The position numbers and the translations under genes were made by a program. A stretch of 64,000 bases of DNA from Cystobacter fuscus DSM 2262 (lineage in GTDB: Bacteria; Myxococcota; Myxococcia; Myxococcales; Myxococcaceae). Positions 15,902 to 24,111 of the stretch are shown piece after piece (position 1 is the stretch's first letter; the number at the start of each line of letters is the position of its first letter). The notes under the pieces are model-generated. The model worked only from the letters and a program-made list of their open reading frames with translations, was not told the origin of the DNA and did no database searches. The stretch lies in the NCBI RefSeq assembly GCF_000335475.2, contig NZ_ANAH02000011.1:62001-126000 (forward strand), in the 5' to 3' direction.

Positions 15902-18262
15902 TCAGTCTTCGGAGTCGTAGTCGTCATCGTCATCGGCGGCTGCGCGGTCCTCGGCATCAGCGCTGGCCTTGGCCGCCGCGAGTGCTTGCGCGGCTTGCTT
16001 CTTTTCCTGATCGATGCGCGCGACCGCCGCGGGATGGAGCGGCGAGGGCGTGGCCTCGGAGAAGAGGGCCGATCCTCGGAAGCGGATGTCGGCGCAAGTC
16101 CGCTCGCCCAGGATGTGGATCCACTTGGGCAGCCTGGCGCCGAAGTCATAGCCGCCCGTGACCGTATGAGTCGTGACGAGGTCCGAGATGCGGAAGGCTT
16201 CGTCCGTCATGAGGTAGCCCTCTGGTTGGGTGGTTCGCTTGAACGCTTGGATGTTGGTATCGAGGAACAGGCAGGCCTGGACCTGCGACGACATGGCGGA
16301 TTGGGCCAGACGGGTGACACGCAACTCCGCGAAGAACGAGCCGCCCAATTGCAGGAGGACGGCTCCATCGGGCAGCCGGATGGCGCGTGGATTCAGGAGG
16401 GCCATGCGCAGGGCAAGCCAGGCCAGAGCCAGCTCGCGGTCCGCCATTTCCCAGTACTCGGGAGCGATGTGCAGGGGCGTGGTTTGCCAGTGTTGCAGCG
16501 GCGGCAGGTATCGACGGTTATACCTGTCGTCATAACGAGAGGAAAACGCTTCGGTGGAGTGGCTTTCACTGGCTTCGTAGGCATCCAGCCAGAATTCCGA
16601 GTCTCTCGCCCGGGAGGCAGTGTTGGCGACCAGGACGGAGGGCCTGGAGTATTGGCTACTAACGAAGAGGGCGCGCGATGAAGTGCCGCCTGTGCCAATG
16701 AGTGGATTGTCCGTCCGATCAATAAGCGTGTCTCCAAAAGGAGGAACGTGCCGCAGGGGAGTGACTGGAATCTGCTTGAGGTGCTCCATACGGGATTGCA
16801 TCAGCAGAAAGTACGTCCGTTTGATCTCGTAATCGCGCTCGTCATCGTGCTCGTCATCGCGCTCGTCGAGCACCGCATTGGACAGATGGACCCGCAGTTG
16901 AGCGGCGGGCGGGTCGCCTGACAGCAGCTCCTCGAGCAGGGGCCGCCAGTGCGCCTCGGGCGCCACCGTCTGGGGTTTCAGGGCGGGCGTCAACAGGAGC
17001 CCGGCGCGGGCATGGAGGAAGGCGGTGCGCTGCTTCTCCTCGGGGTCCAGTCGGCTGATGAGGTGGTCAAGGTAGGGATCGCGCAGGAAGTCGAACTCGG
17101 ACCACCGGTCCACCTCGGCGAGCAGGAGGCTGAGCGCGGTGGGGTCCGGGACGATGTCGTGGACGCTCACCCAGGGACGCGACTGGGCGAGCCGGGCCCC
17201 GTCGGGGACGTTGAGCAGGTGCACGACGCTCCCCACCTGAAGCACGGTGGGCGCCAGCTGACGGCGGTGGGCGCGGTCCTGCTGGGACTTCAGCTCCTCG
17301 GCGGATACGGCCTGGATTTTCACCGACCCGGGCAGCTCCTGTTGCAGGGCCCGCACCTTCGCGTCCAGGCGTTCCTGCTCCGTGGACGTGGCGGTGATGT
17401 CCAGGTAGCGCGCCAGTCCCTGCCGGGTCCGGGCATCGGCGCCGCTGCGCGCCGACGCCTCCTCCGAGCGCAGCACTCGCATCCAGCGGTGCTGCTCACA
17501 GGCCGAGTACGTCTTGAGTCCGGAGCCGTGCTCTTCCCCGGTGGGCACTACCTCGGTCAGGTCATGCGTCACGGGTTCGAGCGATGGCAGGGCGCCTCGG
17601 GTGCGCAGCTGCTCCAGACCCTGTTTGGGCTCGATCCGCAAGGCTTGGCCATCGAAGTCGGCGGCGAGCCAGCGCTCAAAGACCGGGAAGCGCCGAGCGG
17701 ACAGCAAGACTCCCTGCTCCTCCGCCCTTGCCTGTGCGGCTTCCCAACCCTGCTCGGGCGTCTTCACTTGCACCAGCCGCAGCTTCTTCTCCTTCTCGAA
17801 AGAATCGAAGCTGCGCGGCAGCCGATCGTACTGTTCCTCAAGGAGGATGAGGTCGATGGGATGGGGGCCCTCCGTCACGAGCAGCCGCTTGAGCTCCGCG
17901 AAGAGGGTGTCGGCGTTCCTCACGCTCGCGGCCCAGCCCGTGGCGTCGATGACGACTCGTGCGGGCGCCCCTTCCTGCCGAAGGGCGGAATCGGCCAGCT
18001 TGAACACCTCCTCGTGGTCGCCCGGCGGGGCCTGGAGCACCTCGAGGAGCAGGGCTCCCCGGGAGCGGTCCTGGAAGAAGAACCGGATGCCCTGCTGCGA
18101 ATCATTCAAGGCCCGGCTGAGGTGGGAGTCGATGGTGGTATCGCTCCATGTAGGGCCGTTGTTCCCCTGCTCCTTCCACCGTTCGAGCCACCTCGCCGCG
18201 ACGGCCGTCTGCTTCAGTCCGAGCTGCTCCACATACCCGCCCAACCGCTTTCCCAGAGTCAT
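15902..18262 (-). CDS. Large protein of unknown function with an HTH-like N-terminus
   Basis: 786 residues, not recognised. The first 75 residues (MTLGKRLGGYVEQLGLKQTA..., TWSDTTIDSHLSRAL) look like an XRE-type helix-turn-helix followed by a second helical element. Residues of about 98-150 (ARVVIDATGWAASVRNADTLFAELKRLL... LILLEEQYDRLP) have an alternating strand/helix pattern like a Rossmann or PIN-type fold, but no catalytic set stands out. The middle contains a charged DERDDEHDDERDYE stretch, and the tail is acidic (DDDDDYDSED) after an Ala/Lys helix. There is no signal peptide and no membrane segment. It is a stand-alone gene. Host-like codon use argues that it is resident rather than newly acquired. 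Confidence 0.7.
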   Translation of the reverse strand: MTLGKRLGGYVEQLGLKQTAVAARWLERWKEQGNNGPTWSDTTIDSHLSRALNDSQQGIRFFFQDRSRGALLLEVLQAPPGDHEEVFKLADSALRQEGAPARVVIDATGWAASVRNADTLFAELKRLLVTEGPHPIDLILLEEQYDRLPRSFDSFEKEKKLRLVQVKTPEQGWEAAQARAEEQGVLLSARRFPVFERWLAADFDGQALRIEPKQGLEQLRTRGALPSLEPVTHDLTEVVPTGEEHGSGLKTYSACEQHRWMRVLRSEEASARSGADARTRQGLARYLDITATSTEQERLDAKVRALQQELPGSVKIQAVSAEELKSQQDRAHRRQLAPTVLQVGSVVHLLNVPDGARLAQSRPWVSVHDIVPDPTALSLLLAEVDRWSEFDFLRDPYLDHLISRLDPEEKQRTAFLHARAGLLLTPALKPQTVAPEAHWRPLLEELLSGDPPAAQLRVHLSNAVLDERDDEHDDERDYEIKRTYFLLMQSRMEHLKQIPVTPLRHVPPFGDTLIDRTDNPLIGTGGTSSRALFVSSQYSRPSVLVANTASRARDSEFWLDAYEASESHSTEAFSSRYDDRYNRRYLPPLQHWQTTPLHIAPEYWEMADRELALAWLALRMALLNPRAIRLPDGAVLLQLGGSFFAELRVTRLAQSAMSSQVQACLFLDTNIQAFKRTTQPEGYLMTDEAFRISDLVTTHTVTGGYDFGARLPKWIHILGERTCADIRFRGSALFSEATPSPLHPAAVARIDQEKKQAAQALAAAKASADAEDRAAADDDDDYDSED

Positions 18263-18573
18263 CGTGCGCCCTCCGCTTCCCGCGTCCCGAGGAAGCTCGA
18301 ACCGTCATACGCTCTGGTCCGCCGCGTAACTCCTTGAAAGCATTGCAGTGCAACGCCTTCTTGCCAAGGCGAGCTGCAAGGCCTGTTCATGCAACCGCGC
18401 CCTGCAAGGCCTGCAAGGCCTGGGGATGCGGTGCGTCAAAAGGTGTAGCGCACGCGGCAGCAGGACATCACGCGAATGGCGGCCCGGGTCCATCGTCCAT
18501 GAGGACGCGTCTCAGGTCGTCGCCGAGCCCTTTCAGGAGAAGCGCACCTGAACTCCAGCGCCTGAAGCGGAGC
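18263..18573. other. Intergenic stretch, no gene recognised
   Basis: About 310 bp between two minus-strand genes. It contains three copies of CTGCAAGGCCTG (18374-18385, 18402-18413 and the overlapping 18411-18422), which could be slippage products. No coding pattern is convincing. The promoter of the downstream 15902-18262 gene should lie at its left end. Confidence 0.5.
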
Positions 18574-19998
18574 TCAGAACTGGAAGTAGACGTAGGGGCG
18601 CGTCTCGACGGAGGCCAGGTGGCGCACGCCCAGGCCCACCGCCACCAGCACCACCGCGCGTACCGGCACCGGCATCCGCACGAACAACTCTCCCGCCTGG
18701 TGGAACAGCCGCAGGGGCGTCACGTGGCTCACCGCCGCCACCGCCAATATCACCCACACCAGCGTGCTCACGTTGGCCAGGCCCATGCTGCCCTCCATCA
18801 GCCGCAGGTACATCTCCCCCGCGTGCTCGAGCGTGGGCGAGCGGAAGACGACGCGCGTGAGCACCACCACCAGGAAGGTGGCCAGCATGCCGAAGCCCGC
18901 GCGCACCATCGCCACCTTCCCTTCCTTCGGCGGCTTGCCCGTCACCCACCACCACACCCGGATGCCGCACTCCATCGCCCCGTGCGCCAGGCCCCAGATG
19001 GCGAAGCGCCAGTCCGCCCCGTGCCACAGCCCTCCGAGCCCCATCACCACCATGAGGTTGAAGAGCGCCCGCGGCTTGGACACCCGGTTGCCGCCCAGCG
19101 GCCGGTACAGGTAGTCGCGCAGCCACGTGGACAGGCTGATGTGCCAGCGGCTCCAGAACTCGAACAGGTTCGTCGCCAGGTACGGCCGGTTGAAGTTCTC
19201 CTCGAACTTGAAGCCGAAGAGCGCCGCCGTCCCAATCGCGATGTCCGAGTACGCCGAGAAGTCGAAATACAGCTCGAAGCTGTAGGCCACCGCCGCCACG
19301 AAGCACTCGGCCGAGGTGTACGCCTCCGGCGTGGCGAACACCGGATCCACCAGCCCACTGCCCAGTACGTCCGCGATCACCAGCTTCTTGGCCAGTCCCA
19401 CCGCGATCCGGTACAGCCCCTGGCCCCCTTGCTCCGCCGTCAGCGAGGGCACGTCGTCGAAGCGCTCGATGAGGTGCGAGGCGCGCACGATGGGCCCCGC
19501 CACCAGGTGCGGGAAGAAGAGCAGGTAGAGCAGGTGCTCGAAGTACGTGCGCTCCTTCGGGATTTCCCCCCGATAGTGGTCGATGACGTAGCTGAGCGCC
19601 TGGAAGGTGAAGAAGGACAGTCCCACCGGCAACAGCAGCCCGAAGGGCTCGGCGCGCACCGCCACGCCCAGGGGCTCGAGCAGCGCCCGCGCGCTCTCGC
19701 GGAACAGGTCCGCGTACTTGAAGGCGCACAGCACCCCGAGCGTGCTGACGATGGAGAGCGTGAGCAGCGCGCGGCGCGCCCCCTGCGAATCGAAGCGCCG
19801 GATGCCCTTGATGCACAGGTGGTTGATGGCCGTGGCCCCCGCGAACAGCAGGATCGGCCACGGCGTCCACATGGAATAGAAGAGGACGCTCGCCCCCATC
19901 AACACGCCGAGCCGCGCCCACTTGTGGCGGTGCACCGCCCAGTAGAGGGCGAAGGTGGCGGTGAGGAAGAAGAGGAACTGGAGGCTGTGGAAGTACAC
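18574..19998 (-). CDS. MBOAT family O-acyltransferase (AlgI-like)
   Basis: 474 residues with about 11 membrane segments. FWSRWHISLSTWLRDYLYRPLGG and MGLGGLWHGADWRFAIWG are the signature blocks of AlgI/DltB-type acyltransferases; the His in LWHG is the expected catalytic residue. The family moves an acetyl group across the inner membrane for transfer onto an extracytoplasmic polysaccharide. It starts with GTG one base after the stop of the SGNH-SGNH gene, so the two are one operon and should form an acyl-transfer pair like AlgI with AlgJ/AlgX. The last 29 codons are duplicated as a relic at 15591. Confidence 0.92.
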   Translation of the reverse strand: MYFHSLQFLFFLTATFALYWAVHRHKWARLGVLMGASVLFYSMWTPWPILLFAGATAINHLCIKGIRRFDSQGARRALLTLSIVSTLGVLCAFKYADLFRESARALLEPLGVAVRAEPFGLLLPVGLSFFTFQALSYVIDHYRGEIPKERTYFEHLLYLLFFPHLVAGPIVRASHLIERFDDVPSLTAEQGGQGLYRIAVGLAKKLVIADVLGSGLVDPVFATPEAYTSAECFVAAVAYSFELYFDFSAYSDIAIGTAALFGFKFEENFNRPYLATNLFEFWSRWHISLSTWLRDYLYRPLGGNRVSKPRALFNLMVVMGLGGLWHGADWRFAIWGLAHGAMECGIRVWWWVTGKPPKEGKVAMVRAGFGMLATFLVVVLTRVVFRSPTLEHAGEMYLRLMEGSMGLANVSTLVWVILAVAAVSHVTPLRLFHQAGELFVRMPVPVRAVVLVAVGLGVRHLASVETRPYVYFQF

Positions 19999-19999
19999 G

Positions 20000-22747
20000 T
20001 CAGCGGCCCTCCACCGCGAGCGCCGGAGGCTGGGCCTTGAAGGACTCGTAGGCCGCGAGCAGATCGTTCAGGAACAGGCCCGCGAGCTTCTCCTCGCCCT
20101 CGGGCGTCAGGTGGCTTCCGTCGGTGTGGCCCAGGCCCTCGGCCTGCCAGCGCGCCATGCCACCCTTGCCCATGGCGGCTCGCGCGGACCAGTACGCGCA
20201 GCCCTGCTCGCGCGCCACCTCGGGCAGCACCGTCACCACCGTGGCCAGCCCCGGCGCGTCCTCCCACGTCCCGTCCGGCTTCAACTCCTGCCGGTCCGGC
20301 GCGCCGAGCACGAGGCACTCGGCTCCGCCCGCGTCCTTCTTGAGCCGGGCGATGAGCGCGCCGTACTCCGCGCGCAGCCCCTGGGCATCCAGGTCCTTCC
20401 TCGCGCTCTCGTTCTGGCCATACGCGAAGACGAGCAGGCGCGGCTGGCGCGAGGAGAGCTGCGCGGCGAGCGCCTGGGACTCGAGGCCCGCCAGGGTGGT
20501 GGCGGTGGCCTCCGGCAGCTCCACGGCGTCATAGCCGATGCCCGGCTGCTCCAGGTCCAGCGCCGCTCCTAGCACCGTGAGGCTTCCCCCGCCCGTGTTG
20601 CGCGCCACCACCTCGTGCGCGGGGCCGGACACGGGGAAGGAGCGCACGCGCACCGTGGGCGTGGTGAAGGGCTCGGGCGGCGGCGGCTCGGGCGGTATGG
20701 CGGCGCCGTCCACCGTCACCTCCAGGCCTCCCGCACCGGGCCCATCCAGCGTGTACAGCGACAGCCGCGCCGGCGGCGTGGCGGCCGCGGGGCATCCCTC
20801 GCAGAAGCGGATGCGCGAGGCCGCCTGGGGCGCTCCCACCGCGCGCACGCCCCCGAGGCCAAAGGCCTGTCCGGGCGCAGCGGCCTTCAGCGCGTCCTCC
20901 ATCGTCCAGTCACCCGTCAGCTCGCGCGTCACGCCCACGGCGGCGAGCCCCTCCGAGGCCGGGCCCGCGGCGATGAAGCCTCGGCCCGCGTCGCCGAAGC
21001 GCTTCGTCAGCGCGCCGCGCACGGCCTCCGTGAAGGGCCGCGTGTCCGTGGGCGAGGCGCCGAACTGGAGGATGCCCACGCGCGAGCCCTCGCCCTTCTC
21101 CAGCGCGAGCAGGTGCTTGAAGGTGGCCGCGAGGGCCTTGTCCGCGTGCTGGAGTCCCGGCGGGTCCACCAGGGCCACGCGGGGCGGGGCGCTCGCGGCA
21201 TAGGCGCGCTGGATCGCCAGATCGAAGAGGTGCCCGAGCAGGTTCGAGCCCTTGGCGCGCGGATGGATGAGGTCCTCGTTGAGCAGGCCCGCGGACAGCC
21301 AGCGGATGGCGGAGCCCTCGTCGCCCATGGCGCTGAGCGCGTCCCAGTAGGCACAGCCGCCGTCCCGGGCCACCTCGCGGAAGACGTCCGCCACGGCGCG
21401 CGAGCCCCGGCGCGGCACCAGCTCGCCGCCCATCGTGCGCACCGCCGCGTCGATGGGAGACCAGACGAGGCACGCGGCGTCCGGCGCGGACTCGCGCACG
21501 CGCTTCACCAACTGCTCGGCCTCCTGCTTGATCTCCTCGAGCTTCGTCCACTCGCGCGACAGGCGGAAGGCCTCGTTGCCGCCGAACATGAGCACCACCA
21601 GCGACGGCTTGCGCTGGCGCATCTGCGAGCGGAAGTAGGGCGGGTGCGTGCGCAGGAAGACGCCCGCGTAGGCGCCCGGCAACCCCAGGGTGTCGTACAC
21701 CACGCCCGGGGTGCCGTTCTCCAGCGACACGCCATGCAGCTCCACCTTGCCGCGCGTCTTGAGCGTGAGCGTCTTGGCGCCCTCGGGCAGCTTCACCCGG
21801 GCCGAGGCCACCTCCGCCGGGCTCCAGCGCGTCTGCACGCGTTGCAGCGGCTTGCCATCCACGAACACCTGCACGGAGCCGCCGCCGGGTTGAGCGAGGA
21901 AGAAGAGCTCCGCGGTGCGCGCGTCCTCGACGGAGAAGCGCACGTCCTGGGCCCCCGCGTTCGCGGCGAAGGCCACGCCCGTCATGGGCAGGCGATCCTT
22001 TGGCGGGGCGCGGTCGATGATGCGGGTGAACTCCCAGCCCGCGGAGGCCTGCCCCGCGCGCGTGCCCCGGCCCGAGCGCGTAGGGCGATCGATGTAGAGG
22101 AAGCCCTTGCCCCCCGAGCCATGGCGCTCCTGGAGGCGCTCGCGCGCCACGTCGGTGATGTGGTCGGACGCGATGAGCGAGTCACCCAGGTGCTCCACGC
22201 GCACGGGCACGGTGCGGCGGCCCTCGTCCAGCGCGCGCAGTGCCTGGAAGAAGGGGGCCAGTCCGCTCTCCTCGCACCCCGAGGGCCCCTGGCGCCGGCA
22301 GCCGGGCTCCAGGTCCACGTGCCGCGCCTCCATCTTCTCGCGCAGGGCCTCCAGGCGCAGGGCGTCCTCGCGCGTGGCGGCGCCCAGGCCCGACAGTCCC
22401 AGCGAGTCCGCCTCGGCCTGGGCCACCGGGGCCACGGGCTCGAGCGGGACGCCCGCGTCGGTGCTCCCGGCCGAGGCCAGCTCGGGCTCGTCCTCCTCGG
22501 GGAGGATGGGCACCTCGGGCGTGTTGCGCTCCGCGTCGGGCTCCACGCCCACTGCCTTGCGCTTGGAGGCGGCGCTCGACGTGGTGACGAGCGCCACCAG
22601 TCGTGGCACCACCGGACCCTGGGCGAGGCTGGGGATGGGACGCCATGCCTCCGGCACCGGGGCGAGCGACAGCCCCACCGCGAGTGCCAGTGTGAGGGCG
22701 AGCGTCAACCCGACCGATGTGTGCTTGGACTCCAACGCGGGCGACAT
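20000..22747 (-). CDS. Exported protein with two SGNH/GDSL-like domains (O-acetylation partner)
   Basis: 915 residues from the ATG at 22747 (MSPALESKHTSVGLTLALTL), which gives one N-terminal membrane anchor or signal. The first SGNH domain has VEHLGDSLIASDH (nucleophile Ser), LMFGGNEAF (Asn block) and NEDLIHPRAKG (Asp/His). The second has LQFGASPTDT, VFAYGQNESAR and HTDGSHLTPEG, so it keeps the Ser and the Asp-x-x-His but lost the Asp of GDS. The two domains are separated by small beta regions. Such proteins transfer or remove acetyl groups on cell-surface glycans and work with an MBOAT protein. The gene immediately precedes the MBOAT gene with a one-base gap, so a role in acetylating a surface polysaccharide is well supported. 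Confidence 0.85.
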   Translation of the reverse strand: MSPALESKHTSVGLTLALTLALAVGLSLAPVPEAWRPIPSLAQGPVVPRLVALVTTSSAASKRKAVGVEPDAERNTPEVPILPEEDEPELASAGSTDAGVPLEPVAPVAQAEADSLGLSGLGAATREDALRLEALREKMEARHVDLEPGCRRQGPSGCEESGLAPFFQALRALDEGRRTVPVRVEHLGDSLIASDHITDVARERLQERHGSGGKGFLYIDRPTRSGRGTRAGQASAGWEFTRIIDRAPPKDRLPMTGVAFAANAGAQDVRFSVEDARTAELFFLAQPGGGSVQVFVDGKPLQRVQTRWSPAEVASARVKLPEGAKTLTLKTRGKVELHGVSLENGTPGVVYDTLGLPGAYAGVFLRTHPPYFRSQMRQRKPSLVVLMFGGNEAFRLSREWTKLEEIKQEAEQLVKRVRESAPDAACLVWSPIDAAVRTMGGELVPRRGSRAVADVFREVARDGGCAYWDALSAMGDEGSAIRWLSAGLLNEDLIHPRAKGSNLLGHLFDLAIQRAYAASAPPRVALVDPPGLQHADKALAATFKHLLALEKGEGSRVGILQFGASPTDTRPFTEAVRGALTKRFGDAGRGFIAAGPASEGLAAVGVTRELTGDWTMEDALKAAAPGQAFGLGGVRAVGAPQAASRIRFCEGCPAAATPPARLSLYTLDGPGAGGLEVTVDGAAIPPEPPPPEPFTTPTVRVRSFPVSGPAHEVVARNTGGGSLTVLGAALDLEQPGIGYDAVELPEATATTLAGLESQALAAQLSSRQPRLLVFAYGQNESARKDLDAQGLRAEYGALIARLKKDAGGAECLVLGAPDRQELKPDGTWEDAPGLATVVTVLPEVAREQGCAYWSARAAMGKGGMARWQAEGLGHTDGSHLTPEGEEKLAGLFLNDLLAAYESFKAQPPALAVEGR

Positions 22748-22854
22748 GAGACTGGCTTTTGGCCCCCGGGTCAAAACTCCTGCCCGAACTCGTTGGGTAA
22801 CCAGACAGTCGAGCCGCTGGCAGGCGTCGGGCGAGGCGCTATGTTGCGCCGCCC

Positions 22855-23919
22855 ATGGCAATCCATCCCGTCATCATGGCCGGTGGTTCCGGCACCCGGT
22901 TCTGGCCCCTGTCGCGCAAGGCCCGTCCCAAGCAGTTCCTCCCGCTCGCCTCGAAGAATCCGCTCATCTCCGACACCGTCGCCCGGCTCAAGGGCCTGGC
23001 CACGGTGAAGGACACGCTCATCGTCTGCGGTCCCTCGCACGCGAAGCAGGCGGCCAGGCTCGTGAAGGGGCTGCCCAAGAAGAACCTCCTCGTGGAGCCG
23101 GTGGCGCGCAACACCGCGCCGGCCATCGCGCTGGCGGCCCTGGCCGTGGCGGCGAAGGACCCCGAGGGCATCCTCGTGGTGCTGCCCTCGGACCACCACG
23201 TGGCGGACCCCAAGGGCTTCCAGAAGGTCCTCACCGAGGCGGCGCGCGTGGCGGCCGGCGGGCACCTCGTCACGCTGGGCATCACGCCCCAGCGGCCGGA
23301 GACGGGCTATGGCTACATCCAGGTGGGCGAGGCGCTCCCGGGTGGCGGCCGTCAGGTGAAGGCCTTCCGCGAGAAGCCGGACCCGGAGACGGCGCGGCGC
23401 TACGTGGACTCGGGCGAGTACGTGTGGAACGCGGGCATCTTCGTCTTCCGCGCGGACGCCATCCTCGCCGCCTTCGACGAGCACATGCCGGAGATGCGCA
23501 AGGGCCTGGACGCGCTGCGCAAGACGGTGGGCAAGCGCACCTTCCCGGCCGCGCTCAAGCGCGTCTTCCCCAAGCTGCCCTCGGTCTCCATCGACTACGG
23601 GGTGATGGAGAAGGCGAAGAACCTGGCGGTGCTGCCGGGCGACTTCGGCTGGTCCGACGTGGGCTCCTTCTCGGCCATCCCCGAGGTACGCCCCGCGGAC
23701 GAGCATGGCAACGTCGTCTCCGGCCCCGAGGCGGTGGTGGTGGACTGCAAGGGCTGCGTGGTGCTCGCCGACAAGCGGCCGCTCGCGGTGGTGGGCCTCA
23801 CCGACATGGTCGTCGTGGACTCGGGCGACGCGGTGCTCGTCGTCCCCAAGGACAAGAGCCAGGACGTGCGCAAGGTGGTCGAGGCCCTCAAGGCCCGCAA
23901 GCGCGACAAGTTCCTCTGA
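22855..23919 (+). CDS. manC: Mannose-1-phosphate guanylyltransferase
   Basis: 354 residues, the usual length for the single-domain enzyme. It begins MAIHPVIMAGGSGTRFWPLSR, the nucleotide-binding signature, followed by KPKQFLPL-type residues (ARPKQFLPLA), VEPVARNTAPAIALAA, FREKPD and WNAGIFVF. It makes GDP-mannose from mannose-1-phosphate and GTP for surface polysaccharide synthesis. It is divergent from the SGNH-SGNH/MBOAT operon across a 107-bp gap. That fits joint control of an exopolysaccharide or O-antigen and its acetylation. Phosphomannomutase is encoded about 10 kb downstream. Confidence 0.95.
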   Translation: MAIHPVIMAGGSGTRFWPLSRKARPKQFLPLASKNPLISDTVARLKGLATVKDTLIVCGPSHAKQAARLVKGLPKKNLLVEPVARNTAPAIALAALAVAAKDPEGILVVLPSDHHVADPKGFQKVLTEAARVAAGGHLVTLGITPQRPETGYGYIQVGEALPGGGRQVKAFREKPDPETARRYVDSGEYVWNAGIFVFRADAILAAFDEHMPEMRKGLDALRKTVGKRTFPAALKRVFPKLPSVSIDYGVMEKAKNLAVLPGDFGWSDVGSFSAIPEVRPADEHGNVVSGPEAVVVDCKGCVVLADKRPLAVVGLTDMVVVDSGDAVLVVPKDKSQDVRKVVEALKARKRDKFL

Positions 23920-24111
23920 GTTCCCCCGGGCACTCTGCGTTTTTTTCAGGGCCGGATTTGTAGGAATGACGGAGCCGGTTCACCGTCCGTCCGCTATTTC
24001 GCCTGCTTCCGGGACTTGCCGTGTTCGCTTCCATCCACGGCAAGGAGTGCACGGAGGTTGCAATGCTTCCGTGCCACGCGACCCGCCAGACGGGCGCGGC
24101 CGGGGGCGGCG

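Noticed and set aside
18374-18422. Three copies of CTGCAAGGCCTG
   Set aside because: Two overlap and they sit in a GC-rich gap. Slippage or chance is enough; no dyad or spacing suggests an operator.
20615-23008. Open frame of 797 codons on the plus strand, and similar very long antisense frames elsewhere
   Set aside because: Antisense to the SGNH-SGNH gene, which has clear domains. Long antisense frames are normal in DNA of this GC content.
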